Below are positions 15,850 to 23,302 of a stretch of DNA of 24,999 bases, piece after piece. Numbering within the stretch: the first letter of the stretch is position 1; the number at the start of each line of letters is the position of its first letter. A program made the translations under genes and the position numbers. Source of the stretch: Actinomycetes bacterium. GTDB taxonomy: Bacteria; Actinomycetota; Coriobacteriia; Anaerosomatales; Anaerosomataceae. The DNA lies in NCBI GenBank assembly GCA_021850085.1, contig JAJZRZ010000003.1, forward strand, positions 1 through 24,999, given 5' to 3'. The notes under the pieces are model-generated. The model was given only the letters and a program-made list of their open reading frames with translations, did not search any database and had not been told where the DNA came from.

Positions 15850-16758
15850 GTGTTTCGACCCATCGCACAAGGCGGACGAGGCCCAGCCGTCGAGGACGTG
15901 CAGAAAAGGTTACTGACGCTCGGTTTCGACCTGGGCCCCACCGGCGTGGACGGCGTCTTCTGGGGAGCCACCCTGGCCGCGGTCCGCCGCTTCCAGCAGG
16001 AACGCGGCCTGCGCGAGGACGGCATCGTGGGCGACGAGACATGGGCGGCGCTCGTCGACGCCACCTTCCAGCTCGGCGACCGGCTGCTGTATCTCAAGCT
16101 CCCGTACCTGCATGGCGCTGACGTCGAGGCCCTGCAAGGAGCGCTCAACGTGCTCGGCTTCGCCTGCGGAGAGCCCGACGGGATCTTCGGGGTGTACACG
16201 GAAAGAGCGGTGGGCGAGTTTCAAGCCAACGTGGGGCTGCGCGTGGACGGGATCACCGGACCGGATACGGTCCGCGCCATCGAGAGGCTGCGCCATGTCT
16301 GGCGCGGAAAGGACCCGTCGTCATCGGCTGTGCTCGCGCTCGCGACGGCGCGCGTTGCCGAGGTGCTCCGGCACGCCGAGGTGACGCTGGTCTGCGCGGA
16401 CGCCTGCGGTCGGGTCGTGGCCGAGCGGGTCGCCAACCTGGCCCTGGCGACTGACGCGGACGCTCATCTGCGGGTCTGCCGCGAACCGGCCACGCAAGAC
16501 GGAACCGTCTTCCACCTCGTGAGCGACGCCTCGGGGGTTTGGCGCGACGGCATCCCGGCCATCCGCATCACTCCCGATGCCCCGGCCCGGGGGCGCTTCA
16601 TCGCCGCCTTCCAGGCCGCGTCGCCCGTCTCCGAGGTGATCGTGATCCTTCCCGCGGGCGTCTGCGACGACGAGCACGATGCGCAAAGCGTGGCGGTCCA
16701 TCTGCTCGACGGCATCTGCGCCGTGCTGTCGTCGAAGGGCGCGGATGTGATACCCTAG
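15850..16758 (+). CDS. Two PG_binding_1 domains plus a degenerate amidase_3-like domain
   Basis: Residues about 8-70 and 80-145 are tandem peptidoglycan-binding_1 repeats: GPAVEDVQKRLLTLGF...GVDGVFWGATLAAVRRFQQERGLREDGIVGDETWAAL, then GADVEALQGALNVLGF...DGIFGVYTERAVGEFQANVGLRVDGITGPDTVRAI. The remaining 150 residues have the layout of an N-acetylmuramoyl-L-alanine amidase (VTLVCADACGRVVAERVANLALATDADAHLRV), but the usual SxHxN zinc histidine motif and the catalytic glutamate are not present. There is no signal peptide or membrane helix from the chosen start. GTG 15850 has CGGAG six bases upstream; TTG 15844 is an alternative, and earlier in-frame codons overlap the previous gene. It may be a cytoplasmic or non-catalytic wall-precursor-binding relative. 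Confidence 0.7.
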   Translation: MFRPIAQGGRGPAVEDVQKRLLTLGFDLGPTGVDGVFWGATLAAVRRFQQERGLREDGIVGDETWAALVDATFQLGDRLLYLKLPYLHGADVEALQGALNVLGFACGEPDGIFGVYTERAVGEFQANVGLRVDGITGPDTVRAIERLRHVWRGKDPSSSAVLALATARVAEVLRHAEVTLVCADACGRVVAERVANLALATDADAHLRVCREPATQDGTVFHLVSDASGVWRDGIPAIRITPDAPARGRFIAAFQAASPVSEVIVILPAGVCDDEHDAQSVAVHLLDGICAVLSSKGADVIP

Positions 16759-16776
16759 GCGGGCTGCTCGACCGCC

Positions 16777-17856
16777 ATGTGGCGTCTACACGAGGAGGCG
16801 GGAAGCCTGAAGAGCATCCTCCTGCGGGCCGTCATCGGCCCGCTTCTCATACTCGCGACCGTTCTCAGCGTAGCCCCGCTGTCGTTCGCCGCACCCATCG
16901 ACGAGAAGCGTGCGGAGGCGACTCGCATCGCCGCTCAGGTCGAAGAGCTCGACACGCAACTTGAGATCGCGGCCGAGGACTACAACGAGGCCAGAGGCGC
17001 GCACGGCGCGGTTAGTGCACGAATCGCAGAGAATGAAGTGCGTGCCGGCGAGCTGGCAGCTCGGCAGGATCAGCTGGAGGCCAACCTCGCCACCCGGGCG
17101 AGGGGGATGTACCGCCAAGGTCCGCTCGGCGTGCTCGAGGTGCTGCTGGGATCCACCTCGTTCCAGGAGTTCGCGGCCACCTGGGACCTTCTCCAGGACA
17201 TGAACGACAACGACGCCTCTCGTGTTGCGGAACTGAAGGCCACCCGTGCTGAACTGCGAGAGACGTTTGCCGAGCTGGACGCGCAGCAGGCGGAGGCCGC
17301 GGCACACGCCGATCTGATGCATGCGCGCAAAGGGGCCATTGAGACGCAGCTGGCTGAACGGCAGCGCTTGCTCGCGGGCCTGGAGGCCGAGATTGCCGAG
17401 ATCATCCGGCAGCAGGCCGAGGCGCGCCGGAGAGCCGCGGCGACCGCGGCTGCCGCAAAGCGTGCGCAGAGCCGGCCGGCCACCGATTTCGGGAACCCCA
17501 CGCGCGCACCTCGTTCGCAGGTCGTGCCCATTGCCTTGTCCAAGCTCGGCACTCCGTACCGCTGGGCGGCTTCGGGCCCGGACTCGTTCGATTGCAGCGG
17601 CTTCACGATGTGGGTCTACGCGCAGGTGGGCGTGAGCCTGCCGCACAGCTCACGCTCCCAGATCGGCGTGGGGCAGCGCGTTTCGCGCGAGAACCTCGCC
17701 CCCGGCGACCTCGTGTTCTTCGGCCGGAGCAGGATCCATCACGTGGGCATCTACATCGGCGGGGGCAATTTCGTCCACGCTCCCAGCACGGGTGGTTCCG
17801 TGAAGGTCACGAGCCTTGACTCACGCGGCGACTACGTCGGAGCGTGCAGGCCGTGA
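16777..17856 (+). CDS. Secreted NlpC/P60 peptidoglycan endopeptidase with coiled-coil domain
   Basis: This is a cell-wall hydrolase cutting stem peptides outside the membrane. A Sec signal peptide (LLRAVIGPLLILATVLSVAPLSFA, then AP) is followed by a long alpha-helical coiled coil (about residues 40-225, RipA/CwlO-like), a basic Ala-rich linker, and the NlpC/P60 domain. Catalytic residues numbered from ATG 16777: C273 in FDCSGF, H322 in RIHHVGIYIG and H334 in FVHAPSTGG. ATG 16777 lacks a ribosome binding site. An ideal AGGAGG (16793-16798) instead sits eight bases before CTG 16807, which would begin directly at a compact signal peptide (LKSILLR...). The true start may therefore be a CTG. Confidence 0.93.
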   Translation: MWRLHEEAGSLKSILLRAVIGPLLILATVLSVAPLSFAAPIDEKRAEATRIAAQVEELDTQLEIAAEDYNEARGAHGAVSARIAENEVRAGELAARQDQLEANLATRARGMYRQGPLGVLEVLLGSTSFQEFAATWDLLQDMNDNDASRVAELKATRAELRETFAELDAQQAEAAAHADLMHARKGAIETQLAERQRLLAGLEAEIAEIIRQQAEARRRAAATAAAAKRAQSRPATDFGNPTRAPRSQVVPIALSKLGTPYRWAASGPDSFDCSGFTMWVYAQVGVSLPHSSRSQIGVGQRVSRENLAPGDLVFFGRSRIHHVGIYIGGGNFVHAPSTGGSVKVTSLDSRGDYVGACRP

Positions 17857-18003
17857 CGATCCGGGGCGGTGTGATGTGGATCCCGTCCACTGGCTGCTTG
17901 ACGCTTATCGACCCGCTCCGCGTGGAGTAGACTGAGTTGGGCTAAAGCGCTCGGCGCTGCGCGTCGAAGTAACCCCCGAGGGGACCCCAGTGGAGGCGGC
18001 ACG
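17857..18003 (+). promoter_or_regulatory. pilT leader with weak promoter and small hairpins
   Basis: This is a 147-base gap. A weak promoter candidate is TTATCG (17905-17910), 17 bases, TAGACT (17928-17933). Downstream, AGCGC-TCG-GCGCT (17946-17958) is a perfect small hairpin, followed by a C-rich/G-rich pair CCCC...GGGG near 17972-17983. GTGGA-TCCCG-TCCAC (17876-17890) could be a weak transcript end for the upstream gene. GGAGG lies about six bases before ATG 18004. I could not match the leader to a known riboswitch. Confidence 0.35.
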
Positions 18004-19107
18004 ATGGCGGAGATCGACGGGCTACTCAAGATGATGGCGGACGCCGGGAGTTCCGACCTGCACATAAAGGTCGGAAGCCCTCCCGCGGTGCGCCTGAACG
18101 GCAGGCTTGTCGTGCTTCGGGATCTGCCCGGCCTCACCCACGAAGCCACAAGGGCGCTCGCGATGTCCATGATGGACGAGCGCCAGAAGACGTCGTTCGA
18201 GAACCACCGCGAGATCGATTTCGCGTACTCGCTGCCGCATGTGGGTCGCTTCCGCGTGAACGTCTTCCATCAGCGCGGCAGTGTGGGCATGACGCTGCGC
18301 CGTGTCACCACGGAGCGAACAGGCATCGAGGCGCTCGGCCTGCCCCCGGTCGTCCGCCGTCTGGCCGAGGAGCCACGCGGGTTGGTGCTCGTGACGGGTA
18401 CCGCGGGTTCCGGCAAGACCACCACGCTTGCGGCCATGATCGATCACATCAACCACACCCGCGAGGGTCACATCGTCACCATCGAGGACCCCATCGAGGT
18501 TCTGCACCAGGATGTGAAGTGCATCGTGAACCAGCGGGAGATAGGGATCGACACGGAGAGCTACGCCGACGCGCTGCGCCATGTCGTGCGCCAGGACCCC
18601 GACATCGTGCTCATCGGCGAGATGCGGGATCACGAGACCGTATCGGCTGCGCTCACGGCGGCTGAGATCGGCAATCTCGTGCTCTCGACGCTCCACACGA
18701 TCGATGCCACCGAGACGATCAACCGCATCATCGACTTCTTCCCGCCGTATCAGCAGAAGCAGACGCGCCTGATGCTGGCGTCGACTTTGAAGGGCATCAT
18801 CTCGATGCGGCTGATCCCGTCGATAAACGGCGGGCTCGTCCCAGCTGTCGAGGTCATGGTCATGACCGGCACGATTCGCGAATACATCATGGACTCGGAG
18901 AAGACCTACATGATCCGGGACGCGATGGAAGAGGGCGAGTACTACGGCATGCAGACGTTCGACCAGAGCCTGCTGCGCCTGTACTCGCACGGGCGGATCA
19001 CCCTCGACGACGCCACGGCGATGGCCGGCAACGCCCACGATTTCAAGATCAAGGTCCGCCAGCTCGGCGTCACACCAGAGCAGGCGGCTCAGACAGGCAT
19101 CTACTGA
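18004..19107 (+). CDS. pilT: Type IV pilus retraction ATPase PilT family
   Basis: PilT is a hexameric secretion-superfamily ATPase that depolymerises type IV pili, powering twitching. The 367-residue protein has the N-terminal PAS-like domain (SSDLHIKVGSPPAVRLNGRL), Walker A GTAGSGKTTT (132-141), the Asp box (TIEDPIEVLH), Walker B VLIGEMRD (202-209), and the His box LSTLHTIDATETINRIIDFFP. Near residue 288, TGTIREYIMD aligns with the PilT AIRNLIRE region required for retraction. The C-terminus MQTFDQSLLRLYSHGRIT is typical of PilT/PilU. It stands alone here, with no other pilus genes in view, and converges on the radical SAM gene 33 bases downstream. Confidence 0.94.
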   Translation: MAEIDGLLKMMADAGSSDLHIKVGSPPAVRLNGRLVVLRDLPGLTHEATRALAMSMMDERQKTSFENHREIDFAYSLPHVGRFRVNVFHQRGSVGMTLRRVTTERTGIEALGLPPVVRRLAEEPRGLVLVTGTAGSGKTTTLAAMIDHINHTREGHIVTIEDPIEVLHQDVKCIVNQREIGIDTESYADALRHVVRQDPDIVLIGEMRDHETVSAALTAAEIGNLVLSTLHTIDATETINRIIDFFPPYQQKQTRLMLASTLKGIISMRLIPSINGGLVPAVEVMVMTGTIREYIMDSEKTYMIRDAMEEGEYYGMQTFDQSLLRLYSHGRITLDDATAMAGNAHDFKIKVRQLGVTPEQAAQTGIY

Positions 19108-19140
19108 ACCTGGCCTCGCTCCACCGACCGGCGATCGAAC

Positions 19141-20589
19141 TCACAGCCACTTCTTGAGCAGCGCGTTCACCTCGGCGGGCATGGAGCCTAGGCCGCCCGC
19201 GAACTTGGTGAGGTACGAATTCTCCATGAGCAGCTTCATCGTGATCATGAAGTACTCGCGTTTGTGGGGAGTCATGCTGTCGATCTGCTTGAGCTTGCCC
19301 ATGTAGAAGCGGCGGTAACAGTCGAGGACGATGGTCTGAAGCTCGTCGCGAGTCATGGCCTTGGGCTTGACGACCGGCGCGACCAGGTTGTAGTCCTCGT
19401 AGTCTCGGCTTTCTATGTATGGTTCGAGGTCGGGATAGATGTCCGAGTACGGCCACGGTGCGATGGTGAGGAAGAAGGCCAGGTCGGGATCGTAGTGTTG
19501 GGCCAGCCGGAACGTGGCCTCGATGGTCTCTGGCGTGTCGTCAGGCATGCCGAGCACCATGCTCGTCTCAGAGATCATCCCGTTGCCGTTGATGAGTTCG
19601 ATCGCGCGCCGTCCCTGCTCCACAGTCGCGTTCTTCTTGAACGCGTCGAGCGAGGCCTGGTCGGTGCGCTCCACTCCCACGTAGATATGATGGATTCCGG
19701 CAGCATGGTACAGGGGCATGATCGCTTCATCGCGCAGAATGTCGTCCACACGCGTCTCCATCAGGATGGTGATCCCGAGGTCGCGTTCGATAAGCAGATC
19801 AAGGATGCGCCGCCAGCGAGCGGCGTCAAGTGTGGGCGTCTCATCTGAGAACATCACCACTCCCACGCCGTAGCTCTCTTTCAGCATCTGCAGCTCGTCC
19901 AAGAGGTCTTCAGGGGAGCGCGCGCGCCACGTGCGGCACCAGAAGGCCTGCTGACTGCAGAAGGTGCACGCCTGGTCGCAGCCGCGCGAGGTGGAGACGA
20001 CCGCGAGGTTCGAATCCGGCATCGGATAGAAACGGTACAGGCTCCAGTCCACAAGGTCCCACGCCGTGGCCAGGCCGTCGAGGTTCGTGAGGAAGGGGCG
20101 GTCCGGGGTGCGCACGACTTCCGTGTCGCGGAGGAACGCGATTCCGCGCACGTCCGAAGGGTCGCCCCCGTCATTGAGGCAGTCGAGCAGCTCAGGGATG
20201 GTCACCTCACCCTCGCCCCGGAAGACGAAGTCCACCGCGTCGCCGGCCTCGCGCAGCACTTCTTCGTACATGAAGTGGGCGTGCACGCCGCCGATACCGG
20301 TGACGGTCTCAGGACGATGCGCCTTGACCAGGCGCAGCAGCTCGATCGCTTTGGGATAGGATGGTGTGTATGCGCTCGTGAGCACCGCGTCGGGCGCGAT
20401 CCGCTCGAGTTCGGCGGCGATTTGATCGAAGTCGTGGTCGAGCGTCATCGCATCGTAGATGACGGGCTCGTACCCTGCTTCCCGCAATGCGCCGGCGAAG
20501 TACACGAAAGCCACGTTCGGCCACTTTCCCGCTGTCTCGACCACCCCTGAGTGGTACGGCGGCGTGACCAAGGCTATGCGACGGATCAT
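19141..20589 (-). CDS. B12-binding-domain radical SAM protein (BchE-like)
   Basis: This 482-residue cytoplasmic enzyme belongs to the class B family. The N-terminal half is a cobalamin-binding Rossmann-like domain (LVTPPYHSGV...PNVAFVYFAGALREAGYEPVIYDA..., GIGGVHAHFMYEEVL, FVFRGEGE). The usual DxHxxG base-off histidine is absent (YDAMTLD), as in several BchE-type enzymes. The radical SAM barrel has C204-x3-C208-x2-C211 (RGCDQACTFC), followed by substrate-strand features FSDETPTLD, METRVD, YVGVERTDQ and SMVLGMPDDTPET. ATG 20589 has CGGAGG nine bases upstream; a longer reading to 20634 lacks similarity. The substrate is unknown. It may be co-transcribed with the VanZ-like gene 60 bases upstream. 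Confidence 0.9.
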   Translation of the reverse strand: MIRRIALVTPPYHSGVVETAGKWPNVAFVYFAGALREAGYEPVIYDAMTLDHDFDQIAAELERIAPDAVLTSAYTPSYPKAIELLRLVKAHRPETVTGIGGVHAHFMYEEVLREAGDAVDFVFRGEGEVTIPELLDCLNDGGDPSDVRGIAFLRDTEVVRTPDRPFLTNLDGLATAWDLVDWSLYRFYPMPDSNLAVVSTSRGCDQACTFCSQQAFWCRTWRARSPEDLLDELQMLKESYGVGVVMFSDETPTLDAARWRRILDLLIERDLGITILMETRVDDILRDEAIMPLYHAAGIHHIYVGVERTDQASLDAFKKNATVEQGRRAIELINGNGMISETSMVLGMPDDTPETIEATFRLAQHYDPDLAFFLTIAPWPYSDIYPDLEPYIESRDYEDYNLVAPVVKPKAMTRDELQTIVLDCYRRFYMGKLKQIDSMTPHKREYFMITMKLLMENSYLTKFAGGLGSMPAEVNALLKKWL

Positions 20590-20649
20590 AGAGTGCGACC
20601 TCCGGGGCGCCGTGTCAGGGGTGGGGAGCAGCACGAGGACATCATGATA

Positions 20650-21030
20650 TCACGGCGCACCGTGGCGCTTGGTCCGCCGCAGCCGCCAGAACAGGACCGC
20701 GACTGCGGCCGAAAACGCCCCCGCAGTGTCGATCGCCCAGTCCATCACGTCCGGGGTCCTGCCCGGAACGAACGACTGATGGAACTCGTCGCTGGCGCCA
20801 TACAATGAGGCGAACACCACCGCGGTCATCGCCGCGGTCCACGGGCGCCAAGAGCGCGGCAGCGCGAGGGAGTACAGACCGCCGAGAACCGCGTACAGCA
20901 GGAAGTGGCCCGCGTTGCCGAACCGTCCCGGCACCGCCGAGCCGGGGAGCGAGGACAAGGCGAAGATCAACGCCATCCAAGCCACCGCTGCTATGGCCGC
21001 CGCCCGACGCAACCCACGCTCAGCGTCCAT
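20650..21030 (-). CDS. VanZ-family membrane protein
   Basis: This is a 126-residue integral membrane protein with about four helices (AAAIAAVAWMALIFALSS; FLLYAVLGGLYSLAL; TAAMTAVVFASLYGASDEF; AGAFSAAVAVLFW). The VanZ family signature is present: GNAGHFLLYAVLGGL and SDEFHQSFVPGRTPDVMDWAIDTAGA. VanZ-like proteins include a low-level teicoplanin resistance factor, but most single-copy chromosomal members have unknown roles. ATG 21030 is supported by AAGGCGGA about eight bases upstream. It is divergent from the DMT transporter across a 79-base gap containing an inverted repeat. Confidence 0.9.
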   Translation of the reverse strand: MDAERGLRRAAAIAAVAWMALIFALSSLPGSAVPGRFGNAGHFLLYAVLGGLYSLALPRSWRPWTAAMTAVVFASLYGASDEFHQSFVPGRTPDVMDWAIDTAGAFSAAVAVLFWRLRRTKRHGAP

Positions 21031-21070
21031 GCCGCTGTCCGCCTTTCTTCTTGACCTGAGACCTTGCAGA

Positions 21071-21095
21071 TGACAGCGTATCGTACCGTCTGTCA
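21071..21095. promoter_or_regulatory. Inverted repeat in the VanZ-EamA divergent gap
   Basis: TGACAG (21071-21076) and CTGTCA (21090-21095) are perfect inverted copies separated by 13 bases. They lie in the middle of the only gap between the divergent VanZ-like and DMT transporter genes. The location and symmetry fit an operator, but no matching regulator gene is nearby and 6-bp arms are short. Confidence 0.3.
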
Positions 21096-21109
21096 CAGGA
21101 AGAGGTCTG

Positions 21110-22003
21110 ATGCGCCGGAAAACGGCAGTGCTGCTCGTTGTGGTTTCGGCGGCGTGTTTCGCAACCCTCGCGGTCTTCACGCAGTTAGCGTACGACGAGG
21201 GGGCGACCCCACTGCCTCTGCTTGCGTGGCGGTTCGCGATAACGGCCGCTCTGCTGGGCGCGTACGCGGGTCTCACATCGAGGAAGGCGCTGGTCGGCGC
21301 AGTCGCCGAAACGCCCCGCTTCGCCGCCATGTCGCTCACCGGGTACGGGGCGGCATCAGTCTGCTTCTTCTTCGCGCTCCAGCATACCGCGGCATCAGTG
21401 GTGGCGGTGCTCCTTTACGCCTACCCCGCCATGGTGGCCTTCGCCGACGCTCTCATCCGGAAGGAGCCGGTGGGGTCGGCGCGCCTCGCGGCCATCGTGC
21501 TGACCTTTGCGGGATGCGCGCTTGTCGCTGGCGTCCTCCAGCCCGGAGTGACCGTCAGTCCGCTAGGCATCATGCTGGGGCTGGCTGCGGCGGCAGGCTA
21601 CTCCGTGTTCACGCTACTGTCCGAGCGGGTGTCTCACACCCCGCGCCTCGTCGTGATGATCTACACGTTCGCGCTCTCAGCGGTTGGCGTGGCTGTCGTG
21701 ACAGTGCTTGCGGGAGAGTCGCTGTCGCCTGTGACCTGGCCGCTCACGTTGTGGGTCCTGCTCGGTCTGATCGTCCTGCTTCCCACGGTGGTCGCGGTGC
21801 TGCTCTTCCTTCGCGGAGTGCGAGAGCTTGGCGCGTCTCGTGCGGCGCTCGTCTCAACCCTCGAGCCCGTGTTCACGATCTTGCTAGCCGTGCTGCTGCT
21901 GGGCGATCGGCTCACCCCCGTGCAGTCGGCCGGCGCGGCTCTGGTGGTGGCGGGTATCGCGCTTGCCGAGTGGCCCGGCAGCACCCCGGCGCCGCCGCTT
22001 TAG
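21110..22003 (+). CDS. EamA/DMT-superfamily transporter
   Basis: This 297-residue inner-membrane protein has about ten helices arranged as two EamA repeats. The first repeat runs AVLLVVVSAACFATLAVFTQLAY to about residue 140 and includes ALQHTAASVVAVLLYAYPAMVAFADALI. The second starts LGIMLGLAAAAGYSVFTLLSERV and includes LVSTLEPVFTILLAVLLLGDRLTPVQSAGAALVVAGI, the classic EPVf...lGE-type ending. Substrates of this family are metabolites or amino acids and cannot be predicted here. ATG 21110 follows AGGAAGAGG. Its TAG stop (22001-22003) interlocks with the TAA stop of the convergent gene. Confidence 0.92.
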   Translation: MRRKTAVLLVVVSAACFATLAVFTQLAYDEGATPLPLLAWRFAITAALLGAYAGLTSRKALVGAVAETPRFAAMSLTGYGAASVCFFFALQHTAASVVAVLLYAYPAMVAFADALIRKEPVGSARLAAIVLTFAGCALVAGVLQPGVTVSPLGIMLGLAAAAGYSVFTLLSERVSHTPRLVVMIYTFALSAVGVAVVTVLAGESLSPVTWPLTLWVLLGLIVLLPTVVAVLLFLRGVRELGASRAALVSTLEPVFTILLAVLLLGDRLTPVQSAGAALVVAGIALAEWPGSTPAPPL

Positions 22004-22662
22004 ACGCCGGCAAGAAGCGCCACGCCGGCGCGCAGGACCCAACCAGCCGCCGTCACGCCGACCTGTCCGCCGAACGACCACGCGATCGCCCTGCTGGCGT
22101 CGGCACGAGGCACCCCGGCCCCGATCAGGCCGCGGCGCGTGAGGTGACCCGAAGCGGCGAGCGCCATCAGGCGCAGCGCGGGCGTCGCCCCGAAGACGTA
22201 CGGGACGAGCCCGGCGAGGAAGGCTGTCCCGAGCCGCCACCGGTCGACCGAGCCCTTCGGCACCGTGAGTGCGATGATCACATAGCGGGCAGCCGCCCAA
22301 AGGACCTCGAGAATGATGGTTGCGACGGCGGGCATCCATGCGTTCCTCGCCTCGGACTCCACAAGTCCTGCCACAAGCATGCCGAACGCGAAGGCGCGCA
22401 GGCCCACCGCCGAAGCCGTCTCGCGGGCTCGGCCCGCCTCCTCGCGCCAAGGCAGGGAGGATTTCGCGTGGTACTCGCCTAAGAGGAGCCATTGCGCCGA
22501 CCATGCGCGCCATGCACGGGAAGCTCGCACGCCGGCCCGGACGAGCGCTCCTGCCGACGAGTCGAGCAGCCGGCGCCACGCGGTGAACATCGCGGCGACA
22601 GATTGCACAACCGTGCGGCGGTGGGGTGCGTGATCCGGTTCAGGTCCGGCGGCCTGCGTCAT
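22000..22662 (-). CDS. Hypothetical membrane protein
   Basis: I do not recognise this 220-residue protein. The N-terminal third is basic and Trp/Arg-rich (RRLLDSSAGALVRAGVRASRAWRAW). Hydrophobic stretches follow: AFAFGMLVAGLV, WMPAVATIILEVLWAAARYVIIALTV, LGTAFLAGLVPYVFGATPALRLMALAA, and a final GQVGVTAAGWVLRAGVALLAG, so three or four membrane helices are likely. ATG 22662 has GAAGGACGG upstream; the in-frame start at 22692 is weaker. Its stop codon overlaps the stop of the convergent transporter by two bases. Frame use and GC-rich third positions look like a real gene. Confidence 0.7.
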   Translation of the reverse strand: MTQAAGPEPDHAPHRRTVVQSVAAMFTAWRRLLDSSAGALVRAGVRASRAWRAWSAQWLLLGEYHAKSSLPWREEAGRARETASAVGLRAFAFGMLVAGLVESEARNAWMPAVATIILEVLWAAARYVIIALTVPKGSVDRWRLGTAFLAGLVPYVFGATPALRLMALAASGHLTRRGLIGAGVPRADASRAIAWSFGGQVGVTAAGWVLRAGVALLAGV

Positions 22663-22724
22663 CGGTACCGTCCTTCGGAGCGTGCGGAACACCGCCCAGT
22701 CTACCCGAGCCGGACGGCCGCGCG

Positions 22725-23057
22725 TCAGGCGTCCGCAAGCCTCGTCTGTACCGCTCGAAGGATCGCCGGGTATGAGACCGCGCCGTCGTAGACGGGTTCG
22801 CCGTCGATCACCGTGACCGGGTACGCGAGGCCGTTCTGCCGAATCAGGTCCATCATCACCTGATGCGCCGCAGCCACCTCAGGTCTGCTGGTGTCGTGAT
22901 AAACGATTCTGGCGCGCTCGCCGAAGCGGTGCTCCACCTCCGCACGGACGATCGCGGTGATCTCCTCCGGAGACCAGGACGGTCCTCAACCACCGCTCCA
23001 GCACGTGGTCTCGGCGGGGAAGTCGAAGATCTCAACGTTGACGGTCGGTTCGTTCAT
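22725..23057 (-). CDS. Thioredoxin-fold candidate selenoprotein (in-frame UGA = Sec24)
   Basis: From ATG 23057 (AGGAG five bases upstream) the frame reads through VNVEIFDFPAETTCWSGG, meets one TGA at 22988-22986, and continues in the same frame as GPSWSPEEITAIVRAEV to a normal stop. That makes 110 residues. The fold looks thioredoxin-like: a first strand (VEIFDFP), a redox loop with C19-x4-U24, a long helix, strand ARIVYHD, a helix, and a cis-Pro-type strand YPVTVIDGEPV then GAVSYPAILRAV. A hairpin resembling a bacterial SECIS lies directly after the UGA. Read conventionally, only the last 70 residues would be annotated. It follows the ferredoxin by seven bases. Size and context recall thioredoxin-like selenoproteins of organomercury (sao-type) loci, a low-confidence comparison. 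Confidence 0.78.
22958..22976 (-). other. SECIS-like hairpin downstream of the UGA codon
   Basis: In the minus-strand message the arms UGGUCUCC (22976-22969) and GGAGAUCA (22965-22958) pair over 8 bp with one G-U, closing a GGA loop. The loop begins 17 bases after the UGA, within the spacing usual for bacterial SECIS elements, which sit inside the coding region and carry a G at the start of the apical loop. The lower part of the UGA-proximal segment can also pair weakly. Confidence 0.6.
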
Positions 23058-23064
23058 CGTTCTC

Positions 23065-23268
23065 CTATCCGAGCCGGGCCGCGCCGCCCGGGCAGCTCAA
23101 GACGCAGATGCCGCATCCGGTGCAGCGACCCTCGTCCACCTGGTAGCCATTGGAACCCGGGTACCGCCCGCCCGCGATGGGTATGATAGCTCCTCGTGGG
23201 CATGCCCTCCGGGCCGGGCATGCAGGTGAGCGGTCGCACGCTGTCTCATCGATACTTACGGTCCGCAC
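23065..23268 (-). CDS. Atypical small ferredoxin
   Basis: This is a 67-residue 4Fe-4S protein. The C-terminal cluster motif is complete: CTGCGICVLSCP (C-x2-C-x2-C-x3-C-P). The N-terminal motif is CDRSPACPARRACP, spaced C11-x5-C17-x5-C23-P. The second canonical cysteine is replaced by Ser14 and the third-to-fourth spacing is longer than usual, so the first cluster may be absent or unusual. GTG 23268 has GAAGGGA nine bases upstream; no in-frame ATG is available. It is the promoter-proximal gene of the operon with the UGA-containing thioredoxin-fold gene, and its 3' end contains that gene's ribosome binding site. A role as electron donor to the selenoprotein is inference from this arrangement. 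Confidence 0.85.
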   Translation of the reverse strand: MRTVSIDETACDRSPACPARRACPRGAIIPIAGGRYPGSNGYQVDEGRCTGCGICVLSCPGGAARLG

Positions 23269-23302
23269 GGTTCATTCCCTTCAGAAGGCTCCTGCGACCG
23301 GC

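Noticed and set aside
17943..17970. Sigma-28 (FliA-type) promoter before pilT, TAAAGCGC...GTCGAAGT
   Set aside because: The -10 matches only 5 of 8 consensus bases with off spacing, and the -35 lies inside a hairpin. No comparable sites precede the che genes.
17935..18003. c-di-GMP (GEMM) riboswitch upstream of pilT
   Set aside because: Hairpins are present, but the conserved GEMM core sequences and tetraloop/receptor are not recognisable.
22705..22740. Terminator of the selenoprotein operon (CGGACG...CGTCCG)
   Set aside because: The arms pair, but the stem overlaps the stop codon, has a 13-base loop and no T-tract, so the support is too weak to list as a terminator.
22725..22937. A free-standing 70-residue gene starting at 22937
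   Set aside because: The start (GTG/ATG region at MEHRFGE) falls in the middle of a thioredoxin-like fold with no ribosome binding site, while the longer frame through the UGA has a good site and a conserved-looking redox loop.
22980..23000. Frameshift or nonsense pseudogene as the explanation for the TGA
   Set aside because: The frame is the same before and after the TGA with no indel needed. There is only one stop, and it falls exactly in the redox loop with a hairpin behind it. A single sequencing error cannot be fully excluded.
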